64,000 nucleotides of DNA from VAZQ01 sp035263865 (GCA_035263865.1 DATFQX010000216.1:1-64000), one strand, 5' to 3'; shown: positions 8,481-17,866, numbered from the stretch's first letter. Program-made: numbers and translations. The notes: generated by a model from the letters alone, not told the origin.

Positions 8481-8737
8481 GATCGTATGGGCGGTCTAAC
8501 AGGTGGCAACAAGGACGCGCCAGCGCAAGTCCCGCCGGCGGAATGGTCAAGCGCAACGCGGGCCCATAATTCGCCGCGCAGGCAAGCCGAGCAAACCAAC
8601 AAACGAAGCGCATGCCATCGGCCGCCGATCTAGCAGATCGCCGGAGAGGGGAAAAGGTCGCGCTTCTTGGGCGGAGGCGGTGGGAACTTAGCCCGACAAT
8701 CTCGCGTTGAGCTTTGCAGACGTCGTGGAGGTGACAG

Positions 8738-9835
8738 TTGGAGTTTCTACGCGCCCGTCGCGAGAAGGGCGACGCACCCGGCGTCACGGATCCAGAACCG
8801 CTCGAATCGATCGAGGATGTCTGGACGGTGGCCGCGCGCGTGGCAACCGTCGGCATCTTCGTTCTGTTGCTCGGGATGTGCCTTTACTTCTGCCGCCCAG
8901 TGCTGCCGGTGGTGGCGGCGGTGGTGATCGGCACGACGCTTGCTCCGATCGTCAAAGCGGCGGCGCGCCACCGCATCTCGCCGTGGGCGACCGCCAGCGC
9001 GCTCGGCGCGTTCCTTCTCGGGCTCGCGGGCACCGCGGTGACTTTGCTCTCGCGGCCGGTCAGCGAGTGGATCACCAAGGCGCCGGAGTTTGGCAACACG
9101 ATCAAACAAAAACTCTACGTGCTCGACCGTCCGCTATCGGCCTTGCGCGAGCTGCAGGATGTCGTCCTGCCGTCGGGCAAGACGGTCGCGATTGAGCAGT
9201 CGCAATTGGCGATTGTCACGCCGGTGGTCAGCTATGTCACGCCAGCGCTGATACAGATCACCCTTTTCTTCGTGACGTTAATCTTCTTTCTCGCCACGCA
9301 GATCGATTTCCGCAGATATATGGCGTCGTTCTTCACCGCCCGCGAGGGCAAGCTGCGCTTCATCCGCATCGCTAACGACATCGAGGAACATCTTGCGACC
9401 TACGTCGCCACGGTGACGATCATCAACTTTTGCTTGGGGGTCGTGGTGGCGCTGGGGGCGTGGCTGTTTGGTTTACCGAACCCGATCATCTTGGGATTGG
9501 TAGCGATGACGCTCAATTACATTCCCTATATCGGCGCCGCTTGCACGACGCTGATCCTGCTCGGCGTTGGGCTCGTGAGTTTCCCCTCGCTCGGCTATGC
9601 ACTCGTGCCGCCGGCGGCGTTCATCGGCGTGGCGACGATCGAAGGCCAATTCATCACTCCGACCGTTTTGGGTCATCGACTCACGCTCAATCCACTCGCA
9701 GTCCTGCTGGCGCTCGCGTTTTGGGCGTGGCTCTGGGGTCCAATGGGGGCGTTCCTCGCCGTGCCATTAACCATCGTGATCCTGGTTACGATGACGCATC
9801 TTTTTCCGCCGGATGAGAGTAAGCTGCCGGACTGA
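8738..9835 (+). CDS. AI-2E family transporter (PerM/YdiK-type membrane protein)
   Basis: This 365-residue membrane protein has the family layout: a pair of N-terminal segments (VGIFVLLLGMCLYF, then LPVVAAVVIGTTLAP), a soluble stretch at about 110-160, and several C-terminal segments with the conserved LNYIPYIGA (about 263-271) and GHRLTLNPLAV motifs. Family members include exporters of autoinducer-2 and Na+/H+ antiporters, so the substrate is open. I chose a TTG start at 8738 because GGAGGTGA lies just upstream at 8727-8734. It is the first of three plus-strand envelope genes lying between ileS and ribF. Confidence 0.88.
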   Translation: MEFLRARREKGDAPGVTDPEPLESIEDVWTVAARVATVGIFVLLLGMCLYFCRPVLPVVAAVVIGTTLAPIVKAAARHRISPWATASALGAFLLGLAGTAVTLLSRPVSEWITKAPEFGNTIKQKLYVLDRPLSALRELQDVVLPSGKTVAIEQSQLAIVTPVVSYVTPALIQITLFFVTLIFFLATQIDFRRYMASFFTAREGKLRFIRIANDIEEHLATYVATVTIINFCLGVVVALGAWLFGLPNPIILGLVAMTLNYIPYIGAACTTLILLGVGLVSFPSLGYALVPPAAFIGVATIEGQFITPTVLGHRLTLNPLAVLLALAFWAWLWGPMGAFLAVPLTIVILVTMTHLFPPDESKLPD

Positions 9836-9921
9836 CAAGCCCGCGGCCACGCGGAACTTTTTCCCTTGCGCCCCGTTGGCGGCACAGCGAATATTTCTAG
9901 AGGTCAGAGTGGAGGACGTAA

Positions 9922-10317
9922 ATGTCGAGCTCTTCCAGCACGATCAGGGACACGGTTCGGGAGACGGCGCGCGACGCCAAGGACGCGGCGCGCGAGAGCG
10001 GCAAAGCCGCCTCCGCTGCGAGCGGCGATATCCAGGCGGATCTGCAAGCGTTGCGCGATGATGTGACGCGGCTCGCTTCACAGATCGCCGACATCTTCAC
10101 GGCCAAAGGCACCGCGGCCTGGGCCCGCGCGAAGTCGAACGTCGAAGATGTCGTTTCAGATGTCAGCGCCAAGGGCCAAGAAGCCGTCGACGCCGTGCAA
10201 GAGGTCGGCGACAAGGTGATCGATACGATCGACGAATCGCTCAGGACGCGGCCTTACACGACGCTCGCGGTTGCGCTCGGCATCGGATTCCTGTTCGGCG
10301 CGATGTGGCGCAGGTAA
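9922..10317 (+). CDS. DUF883 / YqjD-ElaB-like membrane-anchored protein
   Basis: This 131-residue protein has a long hydrophilic helical region rich in Ala, Asp and Lys (about 1-105), then a short C-terminal membrane anchor ending GIGFLFGAMWRR. This is the layout of E. coli YqjD and ElaB, tail-anchored proteins reported to bind ribosomes in stationary phase. The next gene encodes a YqjE-like protein, so the yqjD-yqjE order is kept. A GGAGG ribosome site lies at 9910-9914. Stationary-phase ribosome binding is inference from the family. Confidence 0.82.
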   Translation: MSSSSSTIRDTVRETARDAKDAARESGKAASAASGDIQADLQALRDDVTRLASQIADIFTAKGTAAWARAKSNVEDVVSDVSAKGQEAVDAVQEVGDKVIDTIDESLRTRPYTTLAVALGIGFLFGAMWRR

Positions 10318-10361
10318 TTCTGCCCGTGCTTTGCCGCTTGCGGCGTCGATGAGGGGAACGT

Positions 10362-10823
10362 ATGCGCGGTTGGCTGCGGTACTTCGCCCTGAACGCCCAA
10401 GTTCGCACCGGGCTCAGCGCCGCAGTCCTGATCTGCGCCATCATCGCGGCAGTCGCCGCTGTCGGCGCGGCGATCTTTCTCCTGGTCGCGCTCTTCGTCT
10501 GGCTCGCGGACATCTATGACGGCGTGATCGCCGGTGTGGTGATCGGTTGTGCCTTCGCGCTGATCGCGCTGATCGCGGTGCTCGCCGCCCTCATGACTCG
10601 ACGCCGCAATATGGAGCGAGCGCGCCTCGAACTCGCGGCGCGCCGCAGCAATTTGTTCGACCCCAAGCTGGCGGCCGTTGCAATGCAGATCGGACAGACA
10701 ATCGGCTGGCGCCGGCTCGCCTCGCTCGTCGCCCTCGCCGTGCTCGCGGCCGGGGTCAGCAAGGAGTGGTCAGGCCGTGCACAGGCGTCGGGCGAGGACG
10801 GTGGCAATCCATCCGAAGATTAG
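10362..10823 (+). CDS. YqjE/phage-holin-like membrane protein
   Basis: This 153-residue protein has two long hydrophobic helices (about 20-45 and 50-82), a basic Arg-rich cytoplasmic stretch (TRRRNMERARLE) and a third weaker hydrophobic segment near residue 120. Size, topology and position after a DUF883 gene match the YqjE/holin III-like family. Its TAG stop overlaps the TAA stop of the convergent ribF gene by two bases. The function is unknown, and no phage genes are near that would support a lytic role. Confidence 0.75.
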   Translation: MRGWLRYFALNAQVRTGLSAAVLICAIIAAVAAVGAAIFLLVALFVWLADIYDGVIAGVVIGCAFALIALIAVLAALMTRRRNMERARLELAARRSNLFDPKLAAVAMQIGQTIGWRRLASLVALAVLAAGVSKEWSGRAQASGEDGGNPSED

Positions 10824-11812
10824 TCCGACACGGGTCCGAGGCGAGGGAAGGCGTCCGGCTTCGCTGCAAGCGCCACGCGCGCGAGCTTTGTATCCTCATT
10901 CATGCGGCGCACGAGATCTTCGATGCGGTCGAATTTGAGCTCCGGCCTGATCCAATCGCTGAAGGCGACGTCGATCTCCTCGCCGTAAAGGTCGCCGGAA
11001 AAATCGAACAGGGACGGTTCGAGCAGCACCGTGCCCTCATCGAACATCGGCCGCCGACCGAAGCTCGCCACCCCGTCATAGCGGCGTCCACCCACGCCCA
11101 CGCGCACTGCGTAGATGCCGTGCTTGAGGCCGCAGTCCGGATCGAGCCGCAAATTGGCGGTGGGATAACCTAGCTCGCGCCCGCGCTTGTCGCCGTGCAC
11201 AACCTTGGCGGTGACGAACCAAGGATAACCAAGCATCGCATTTGCTTCCGTAATCCGCCCGGCGGCAAGCGCGGCGCGGATTGGGCCGGAACGCACCGGC
11301 CGTCCCGCGTCCTCGAACCGCGGCACGACATCGACCGCAAAGCCGAGCTTTGCGCCCTGGGCCGCGAGATAGTCAGGGGAGCCTGCGCGATTGAGGCCGA
11401 AATGAAAATCGAAGCCGACGGCGACACCTGCGACGTGAAAGCGTGCGAGGAGAACGCGACCAATAAAGTCCTGCGCCGACAGGCCGGCGAGCGCCGCGTC
11501 GAAGCGCAGCACGATCGCGCCGGTAAGTCCGGTCGCGGCCAAGAGCCGCAGCTTCGCGCGCTCGTCGGTGAGGCGGAACAGCGGCTCCTCGGGTCGGAAG
11601 AAACGGCGCGGATGCGGCTCGAAGGTGAGCGCCGCGGCTGGCCGGGAGAGCGCCTTGGCGCGCGCCAGCGCTGCCGCGATCACCGCGCGATGCCCGCGAT
11701 GCACGCCGTCGAAATTACCGATGGCGACGACCGCGCCGTCGAGGGCGTGGTCCGCCGGCGCTTCGCCACGGATGACGATAAGCGGCTCGGGCGGGTGCGG
11801 ATCGTCTGTCAT
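10820..11812 (-). CDS. ribF: Bifunctional riboflavin kinase / FAD synthetase
   Basis: This 330-residue enzyme makes FMN from riboflavin and FAD from FMN. The N-terminal adenylyltransferase domain carries NFDGVHRGH (HxGH-type nucleotide motif, about 33-41) and GFDFHFGLNRAG. The C-terminal kinase domain has GRELGYPTANL with the PTAN motif (about 213-223). It lies downstream of the HAD phosphatase gene on the same strand, 96 bp apart, an order I recall in other members of this group, so they may be co-transcribed. There is no FMN riboswitch upstream that I can see. Confidence 0.95.
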   Translation of the reverse strand: MTDDPHPPEPLIVIRGEAPADHALDGAVVAIGNFDGVHRGHRAVIAAALARAKALSRPAAALTFEPHPRRFFRPEEPLFRLTDERAKLRLLAATGLTGAIVLRFDAALAGLSAQDFIGRVLLARFHVAGVAVGFDFHFGLNRAGSPDYLAAQGAKLGFAVDVVPRFEDAGRPVRSGPIRAALAAGRITEANAMLGYPWFVTAKVVHGDKRGRELGYPTANLRLDPDCGLKHGIYAVRVGVGGRRYDGVASFGRRPMFDEGTVLLEPSLFDFSGDLYGEEIDVAFSDWIRPELKFDRIEDLVRRMNEDTKLARVALAAKPDAFPRLGPVSD

Positions 11813-11908
11813 GATCGTTGAGGCCGCCTTGCGGCGTCGGACACAAGCTTAATCATCCTGTCATCGCAAGGCTGCTGCGCCTGTTCAAGCGATGCCCGCG
11901 CAGAAGGC

Positions 11909-12781
11909 CTACCAGCTCAGCCGGTGCATCACCGCCTTCGGCGTCACGCCCGCGGCCGCGAAGATGCCGGCGAGCGCCGCAGCGTCCGGATCGCTGCGAC
12001 CGCCGAGTTCTTCGGCATGGATGCCAGCAGTTACGAACAGGCAATCAATACCGAAAGTCGCTGCGCCCTTGAGATCGGTGCGCACGGAGTCGCCGATGGC
12101 CAGCACACGATGATGCTGCACGCGTTGCCCGCGCGCGCCCTCGGCAAGCGCCACTGCCTGCTCGTAGATGGGGCGGTAGGGCTTGCCGGCAAAGATGACC
12201 TCACCGCCCGCGGCCGCGTAGAGGTCCGCGATCGCGCCCGCGCAATAGACGAGCTTGTTGCCGCGCTCGACCACGACGTCGGGATTGGCGCAGATCATCG
12301 GGAGAGCACGCGCGCGCATTCGCGCGATGAGACCCTCATAATCCTGCGGAGTCTCCACGGTATCGTCGATGAGGCCCGAGCAAACCGCGTAATCGGCCTC
12401 CTCCAACGGCGCGAGTGGCGCATGCAGTTCATCGAACAGGCCCAAATCCCGCTCCGGGCCGATGTGAAACACCCGCGCGCCGGCGCGCGCGGCGATCAGT
12501 GCGCGGGTGACGTCGCCCGAGCTCACGATGCCGTCGTAAGCCGCGCGGGGCACGCCGAGCCGGTCGAGCGTCGTGCGCGCAACGATTTCGCCAGGGCGCG
12601 GCGCGTTGGTGATCAGCACAACGGTGCCGCGTTGCTTGCGGAAGCGCGCGAGCGCATCACAGGCCTCGGCCGTGGCGGCGACGCCGTTGTGCACGACGCC
12701 CCAGACGTCGCAGAGCGCAACATCGTAGCCCCTGGCGAGGGTTGCGAAGTGAGACGTGAACGGGGGAAGCACGACCGACAT
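11909..12781 (-). CDS. HAD-superfamily hydrolase, TIGR01459 type (class IIA)
   Basis: This 290-residue cytoplasmic phosphatase-like protein has HAD motif I as DVWGVVHNG (nucleophile Asp near residue 25), motif II in LITNAPRPG, and motif III/IV in AIGDSVRTDLKGA. The class IIA cap lies in the middle, as in NagD-type enzymes. I prefer the ATG at 12781 because MSVVLPPFTSHFATLARGYD matches the family's usual N-terminus. The longer reading to 12823 adds only Arg/Lys-rich sequence. The substrate is unknown. Neighbour ribF hints at, but does not prove, a role in flavin-phosphate handling. Confidence 0.9.
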   Translation of the reverse strand: MSVVLPPFTSHFATLARGYDVALCDVWGVVHNGVAATAEACDALARFRKQRGTVVLITNAPRPGEIVARTTLDRLGVPRAAYDGIVSSGDVTRALIAARAGARVFHIGPERDLGLFDELHAPLAPLEEADYAVCSGLIDDTVETPQDYEGLIARMRARALPMICANPDVVVERGNKLVYCAGAIADLYAAAGGEVIFAGKPYRPIYEQAVALAEGARGQRVQHHRVLAIGDSVRTDLKGAATFGIDCLFVTAGIHAEELGGRSDPDAAALAGIFAAAGVTPKAVMHRLSW

Positions 12782-12943
12782 GGGATGCGGCTTCGTCTTC
12801 CTTCGCCGCCCACGCGATGTCAACCGCGGCCGACGGGCTCGGGCCTATGCCAGCGCGGCCCTATGTCGCTATAACCTGGTAGCAGAACTGGGCTCGACCG
12901 GCCCACGCTATTCGCGCACAACGGAGGACACCTGCCGCAGTCC

Positions 12944-14482
12944 ATGTCCGGATTGATTGCCATTGTCGAGCGCCGCCCGCAGGCTACCTTTGCCGCTTTC
13001 CTCGCGCTCCATCTCGTGATCTGGACTGCGCTGCCCACGCTGCTCTATCCCAATCTGCCGCTCGATCTGATCGAGGCGCTCACCTATGGCCGCGAATGGC
13101 AGCTCGGCTACGACAAGCTTCCGCCGTTGCCGTGGTGGCTGGTCGAACTCGTCTACCGGACGGTGGGGCATGACGTCGCATTTTACGCGCTGGCGCAGAT
13201 CGCGGTGCTGTCGGCCTTTGCCGCGGTTTGGCTGACCGCGCGCCAACTCGTCGGCGCCGTCGGCGCGCTCGTCGCCGTGCTCGTCATCGACGGATTGCAT
13301 TACTACCATTTCACCGCCGCCAAGTTTAACCACGACGTGATCCAGCTGCCGCTCTGGGCGCTCGCCGGTTATGCTTTCCATGCCGCCTTGCGGCGCGGCC
13401 GCCTGGTCCATTGGCTGCTGCTCGGCTGCGCCATCGGGCTGTCGCTATGGGCGAAGTATTTTGTGGTTGTGCTGGCGGCGCCGCTGGCGTCGTTCCTACT
13501 GCTCGACCGGCAAGCGCGTCCCGCGCTGGCGACCCCCGGTCCTTATGTCGCCGTCGCGCTCGCGCTTCTCATCATGGCGCCGCATCTCGTCTGGCTGGTG
13601 CGCAACGATTTTCTTCCCTTCGCCTATGCCAGCGCGCGGGCGGCGCCTTCGCGCGGCGTATTGGATCATCTTCTCCATCCGTTGGTGTTTGCGCTGGGCC
13701 AATTGGCGTTTCTGCTGCCGGCGCTCGCGATTGCTGCCGCCGTCATTTGGCCGCGGCCCCGGGGGCCGGACGCGGCGCCGGTTCCGGCGAAGGCCGATGC
13801 CTTCGACCGGCGTATCGTAACGCTCTTGGCCTTCGGCCCGGCGGCGACCACCGTCGCCATCTCCGCGCTCAGCGGGCGCGGGGCCATTGCCATGTGGGGC
13901 TATCCGCTGTGGCTCTTTCTCGGGCTCTGGATTGTGCTTTACGCCCAGACCGCGATCGAGCCGGCGCGCCTAGGACGGATCGCGGCGGTGTGGGCCGCCG
14001 TTTTCGTCTTGTTCGCCGCCGCCTTTGCCGCGAGCTATTCGGTCCTGCCCGAGATCGACCATCGCTACCGCGCCGTCTTTTACCCCGGCGATCGGCTCGC
14101 GGACGAACTCGCGCGCCGCTTTCGCGCCGCGACTGGCCGGCCGCTGACCTATATCATCGGCACCATGTGGGACGGCGGCAATGTCGCCCATTACGCGCCG
14201 GAGCAGCCGCGGGTGCTCATCGACGGCGATTGGCGTCGCGCGCCTTGGATCGATCTGGGCGACCTGCGCAGCAAAGGCGCGGTGGTGGTGTGGACCGGCA
14301 GCGCCGACCCGTCACGCAAAGAGGGCGGCATCGATCCGACGGTGATGCCCGTCGGCCTGCGCGCGATTGCCGGCGATGCTCAGATCCAGCCCCCGTTTAC
14401 GCTGCCATTCCGCCGCGGCGATCGCGTGCTCACCGTCGGCTGGGCAATCCTGCGACCGCAGCCTGCCTTCGCGCGACACTGA
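12944..14482 (+). CDS. Glycosyltransferase family 39 (ArnT/PMT-like) membrane protein
   Basis: This 512-residue inner-membrane protein has about ten hydrophobic segments over residues 15-370 and a soluble C-terminal domain. The first periplasmic loop carries LPLDLIEALTYGREWQLGYD, and later PPLPWW; this acidic loop after helix 1 is the place of the catalytic Asp/Glu in GT-C lipid-linked sugar transferases. A match to the ArnT-like family annotated as glycosyltransferase family 39 is clear in layout. The likely role is transfer of a sugar from a polyprenyl phosphate donor to an envelope glycan or lipid, but the acceptor is unknown. No lipid A modification genes lie nearby. Confidence 0.82.
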   Translation: MSGLIAIVERRPQATFAAFLALHLVIWTALPTLLYPNLPLDLIEALTYGREWQLGYDKLPPLPWWLVELVYRTVGHDVAFYALAQIAVLSAFAAVWLTARQLVGAVGALVAVLVIDGLHYYHFTAAKFNHDVIQLPLWALAGYAFHAALRRGRLVHWLLLGCAIGLSLWAKYFVVVLAAPLASFLLLDRQARPALATPGPYVAVALALLIMAPHLVWLVRNDFLPFAYASARAAPSRGVLDHLLHPLVFALGQLAFLLPALAIAAAVIWPRPRGPDAAPVPAKADAFDRRIVTLLAFGPAATTVAISALSGRGAIAMWGYPLWLFLGLWIVLYAQTAIEPARLGRIAAVWAAVFVLFAAAFAASYSVLPEIDHRYRAVFYPGDRLADELARRFRAATGRPLTYIIGTMWDGGNVAHYAPEQPRVLIDGDWRRAPWIDLGDLRSKGAVVVWTGSADPSRKEGGIDPTVMPVGLRAIAGDAQIQPPFTLPFRRGDRVLTVGWAILRPQPAFARH

Positions 14483-14496
14483 GTCGCTATCGCCGA

Positions 14497-15840
14497 TTAT
14501 GCCGCCGCTTTGATCACGCGCGCCGCCTTGTCGAACATCTCGTCGATCTGGGCTTCGTTCACGATCAGCGGCGGGGTGAGCACGAGCGTCTCGCCGGCCG
14601 CACGGATCACGACATAATGCTCGTGGAACGCTCTATCCATGGCGTCGAAGGCGCGTTTGCCAACCTCTCCCGGCCGTGACGCGATATCGATGCCGGCGGT
14701 CAAGCCGACGCAGCGGATGTCGAGCACGTTGGGCAAACCCTTGAGCGACATCGCCGCCTCGGCCCAGATCGGCTCGAGCTTGCGCGCGCGCTCGAAGGTG
14801 CCCTCCTCGCGGTAGAGGTCGAGCGTGGCGAGCCCCGCCGCGCACGCGAGCGGATGCGCCGAATAGGTATAGCCGTGAAACAGCTCGACCGCGTGCATGG
14901 GCCCGCGCATGAAAGCGTCATAGATCCCCTTGCGCACGAGCACGCCGCCCATTGGCACGCTGCCTGAGGTGATGCCCTTGGCGAAGGTGATCATGTCGGG
15001 ATTGACGCCGTAGCGTTCGGCGGCAAACGCGTGGCCGAGCCGGCCGAAGGCGGTGATGACCTCGTCGAAGATGAGCAGGATGCCGTGCTTATCGCAGATC
15101 GCGCGCAGCCGCGGCAGATAACCCTTCGGCGCCGGTAGCACGCCGGTCGAGCCTGCCATCGGCTCGACGATCACGGCGGCGATCGTCGAGGCGTCGTGCA
15201 GCGTCACGATGCGCTCGAGCTCGTCGGCGAGATGCGCGCCCCAGTCCGGCTCGCCCTTGCTGAAGGCCTGGTGCTCGCGGTTGTAGGTGGTTGGCAGATG
15301 GTCGACGCCGGCAAGCAGCGCACCGAAGAATTTGCGGTTATTGACCATGCCGCCGACCGAGGTGCCGCCGAAGCCGACGCCGTGATAGCCGCGTTCGCGC
15401 CCGATCAGGCGGGTGCGCGCACCCTCGCCGCGGACATTGTGATATGCGAGGGCGATCTTGAGTGCGGTGTCGACCGCCTCCGAGCCCGAATTGCAGAAGA
15501 ACACGTGATCGAGCTCGCCGGGGGCGAGCGCGGCGACGCGGCTCGCGAGCTCGAACGCCTTGGGATGGGAGAATTGGAAAGCGGGCGCGTAATCGAGCGC
15601 CGCCGCCTCGGCGCGGATCGCCGCCACGATCGGATCGCGATTGTGCCCGGCATTGGTGCACCACATGCCGGCGGTGCCGTCGAGCACGGCGCGGCCCTCC
15701 GGCGTGTAGTAGTGCATGTCCTTGGCGCGCGAGATCAGGCGCGGCGCCGCCTTGAACGCCCGGTTCGCGGTGAACGGAAGCCAAAAGGCCTCGAGGTCAT
15801 TGGGGACGGCGGTTGCTCGCTGTGCTGCTTCCGATGGCAT
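14497..15840 (-). CDS. Class III PLP aminotransferase (omega-amino acid--pyruvate type)
   Basis: This 447-residue fold-type I PLP enzyme has the catalytic lysine in MITFAKGITSG (Lys288), the PLP-ring aspartate in LLIFDEVITAFGR (Asp259) and the phosphate-binding NSGSEAVDTALK (about 117-128). The sequence resembles beta-alanine/omega-amino acid:pyruvate transaminases, including the N-terminal FWLPFTANRAFK and the GMWCTNAGHN loop. It probably moves an amino group from an omega-amino acid or amine to pyruvate. Substrate preference cannot be fixed from sequence. It is convergent with the glycosyltransferase gene (14 bp between stops) and divergent from hisS. Confidence 0.9.
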   Translation of the reverse strand: MPSEAAQRATAVPNDLEAFWLPFTANRAFKAAPRLISRAKDMHYYTPEGRAVLDGTAGMWCTNAGHNRDPIVAAIRAEAAALDYAPAFQFSHPKAFELASRVAALAPGELDHVFFCNSGSEAVDTALKIALAYHNVRGEGARTRLIGRERGYHGVGFGGTSVGGMVNNRKFFGALLAGVDHLPTTYNREHQAFSKGEPDWGAHLADELERIVTLHDASTIAAVIVEPMAGSTGVLPAPKGYLPRLRAICDKHGILLIFDEVITAFGRLGHAFAAERYGVNPDMITFAKGITSGSVPMGGVLVRKGIYDAFMRGPMHAVELFHGYTYSAHPLACAAGLATLDLYREEGTFERARKLEPIWAEAAMSLKGLPNVLDIRCVGLTAGIDIASRPGEVGKRAFDAMDRAFHEHYVVIRAAGETLVLTPPLIVNEAQIDEMFDKAARVIKAAA

Positions 15841-15970
15841 GGCGCGGTCTCCGTTTTCTTGCGCTTACTCGACGCTGCGCGCGAAGGCGTTTCCTTGGAT
15901 CGCAGCCCCGTCCCTTGCCGCTGCGCGAGGTGGCTGCTACCACGCGCTGACCCGGCAATGAAGGATAATA

Positions 15971-17491
15971 ATGGCCGACAAACCCGATAAAACCAACAAG
16001 CTCAAGGCGCGCCTGCCGCGCGGATTCGCCGATCGCGGCGGCGCCGAAATCGCGGCGACGCGGCGCATGCTCGACAAGATCCGCGCCGTCTACGAGCGCT
16101 ACGGCTTCGAGCCCTTGGAGACGCCGGCCATCGAATATACCGATGTGCTGGGAAAATTTCTCCCCGACCAGGATCGGCCCAACGAGGGCGTGTTCTCTTT
16201 CCAGGACGACGACGAGCAGTGGCTGTCGCTGCGCTATGACTTGACCGCGCCGCTCGCGCGCTACGTGGCGGAGAATTTCGAGTCGCTTCCCAAGCCCTAT
16301 CGCAGCTATCGCGAGGGCTGGGTGTTTCGCAACGAGAAGCCCGGGCCGGGACGCTTTCGCCAATTCATGCAGTTCGACGCTGACACCGTTGGCTCCGCTT
16401 CGATGGCCGCCGACGCCGAGATGTGTATGATGGCCGCCGATACCATGGAGGCGCTGGGCATTCCACGCGGCAGTTACGTGGTGAAGGTGAACAACCGCAA
16501 AGTGCTCGATGGCTTGCGCGAGTCGATTAGCGGCTCTCGTCCCCTCAGCGACTCTCAATGGCTCACAACCCTTCGAGCGATGGACAAATACGATCGCCTT
16601 GGGGAATCCGGCGTGCGCCAGTTACTCGGCGCGGGTCGACGAGATGAGTCCGGCGACTTTACTCGAGGTGCGGAACTGAACGACACGTCAATCCAAACAA
16701 TTATGAGCGTATTTGAGCCTGTGACGGACGTAGCTGAAAAAATTGCGCAGATTGATATTCGACTGCGAGACAGCAAGGTTGGACAACGAGGCCGAACAGA
16801 ATTGGAAGCGATCTCGTCACTAGTCGCAGATTGCGGATTCAACGACGGCCGTATCGTGATCGATCCGTCCGTTGTCCGTGGCCTCGAGTATTACACAGGC
16901 CCGGTTTATGAAGTTGAACTGACCTTCGAGATCAAAGATGACGATGGCCGCCGCGTCCGCTTCGGCTCCGTCGGCGGCGGCGGGCGCTATGACGGACTAA
17001 TCGAGCGCTTTCGCGGCGAACCAGTGCCGGCAACCGGTTTCTCGATCGGCGTTTCCCGCCTGACGGCAGCGCTGCAGCATCTCGGCAAGGTCGAAAGCAA
17101 ACCCGAGCCCGGGCCGGTGGTGGTCACGGTGTTTGATAAGGAACGCATTGCTGACTATCAGCGGATGGTCACGAAACTTCGCGACGCCGAATACGCACCG
17201 GGGCAAAAAATTCGCGCCGAACTTTATCTGGGTGAGGGCAGGTTCGCGGCGCAGATGAAATACGCGGACAAACGCGGTAGTCCCTGCGTGGTGATCCAGG
17301 GCGGCGACGAAAAGGCAAAGGGCGAAATCCAAGTCAAAGATCTCATCCTCGGCGCCGAGATCGCGGGAATGAGTAAAGACCGCGAAGATTACCTCAAGAA
17401 GCAGGGGCAGGCGCAGTTCGCGGTCGCCGAGGACAAGCTCGTCGATGCCGTGCGCGAGGTGCTCGCCCGGCACAATGTGAATTGGAGCTGA
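15971..17491 (+). CDS. hisS: Histidine--tRNA ligase
   Basis: This 506-residue class-II synthetase has motif 2 in YREGWVFRNEKPGPGRFRQF (about 115-134), histidine-specific motifs in DPSVVRGLEYYTGPVYEVE (about 298-316), and motif 3 in VPATGFSIGVSRL (about 352-364). The C-terminal anticodon-binding domain follows. The central insertion domain (about residues 183-296) has visibly lower GC and many unusual codons compared with the flanks, while the reading frame is intact. The N-terminus MADKPDKTNKLKARLPRGF is typical of the order. It is divergent from the aminotransferase gene, with the promoter in the 130-bp gap. Confidence 0.96.
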   Translation: MADKPDKTNKLKARLPRGFADRGGAEIAATRRMLDKIRAVYERYGFEPLETPAIEYTDVLGKFLPDQDRPNEGVFSFQDDDEQWLSLRYDLTAPLARYVAENFESLPKPYRSYREGWVFRNEKPGPGRFRQFMQFDADTVGSASMAADAEMCMMAADTMEALGIPRGSYVVKVNNRKVLDGLRESISGSRPLSDSQWLTTLRAMDKYDRLGESGVRQLLGAGRRDESGDFTRGAELNDTSIQTIMSVFEPVTDVAEKIAQIDIRLRDSKVGQRGRTELEAISSLVADCGFNDGRIVIDPSVVRGLEYYTGPVYEVELTFEIKDDDGRRVRFGSVGGGGRYDGLIERFRGEPVPATGFSIGVSRLTAALQHLGKVESKPEPGPVVVTVFDKERIADYQRMVTKLRDAEYAPGQKIRAELYLGEGRFAAQMKYADKRGSPCVVIQGGDEKAKGEIQVKDLILGAEIAGMSKDREDYLKKQGQAQFAVAEDKLVDAVREVLARHNVNWS

Positions 17492-17536
17492 CGGTTGACG
17501 CAATCCCGCTATCAACCGTGCGGGGTCAGCGACCGA

Positions 17537-17866
17537 TCACTTCGTGATGATCAGCGGGAGCGGGCGCGGATAGTAGCAGGTGTAGCGCGTCGCCACCGCC
17601 GGCAGCGCGTACGGGTTGATGTACGGCGACCACAGGCAGCTGAAGCCGATGAAATCCCCGTATCGCCGGTGCACGCTGGTGATGCGGTGATATTTGTCCC
17701 ACCGCGCGCAGTAGGCGGCGGCGACCTGTTGCGCGATCGCCTCGTTCTCGCACGACCAGGGAATGATGCCCCCGGTGTCGTTGGCGTGATAGATGTAAAT
17801 CTCCGCGCGGGCGGCAGCGCCCAGCAGCAGAACGCCGATCAGGGACAAGAACGCCCTGCGCAACAT
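17537..17866 (-). CDS. Small exported protein of unknown function
   Basis: I do not recognise this family. The 109-residue product has a clear signal peptide (MLRRAFLSLIGVLLLGAAARA) and a mature part of about 85 residues. It contains four cysteines (in SCENEA, YCARWDK, FSCLWS and YTCYYP), spaced so that two disulphides could form in the periplasm, and many aromatic residues. I prefer the ATG at 17866 because it starts at the signal, although an upstream ATG at 17887 is in frame. It is divergent from another small exported Cys-containing protein at 18.06 kb. Confidence 0.72.
   Translation of the reverse strand: MLRRAFLSLIGVLLLGAAARAEIYIYHANDTGGIIPWSCENEAIAQQVAAAYCARWDKYHRITSVHRRYGDFIGFSCLWSPYINPYALPAVATRYTCYYPRPLPLIITK

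Noticed and set aside
8503..8691. A 62-codon Arg/Lys-rich frame between ileS and the AI-2E gene
   Set aside because: It lies in the promoter gap of two divergent genes, with no ribosome site and the composition of translated GC-rich spacer.
10362..10823. A prophage holin
   Set aside because: No endolysin, structural or integrase genes are near, and the yqjD-like gene upstream points to the host YqjE family.
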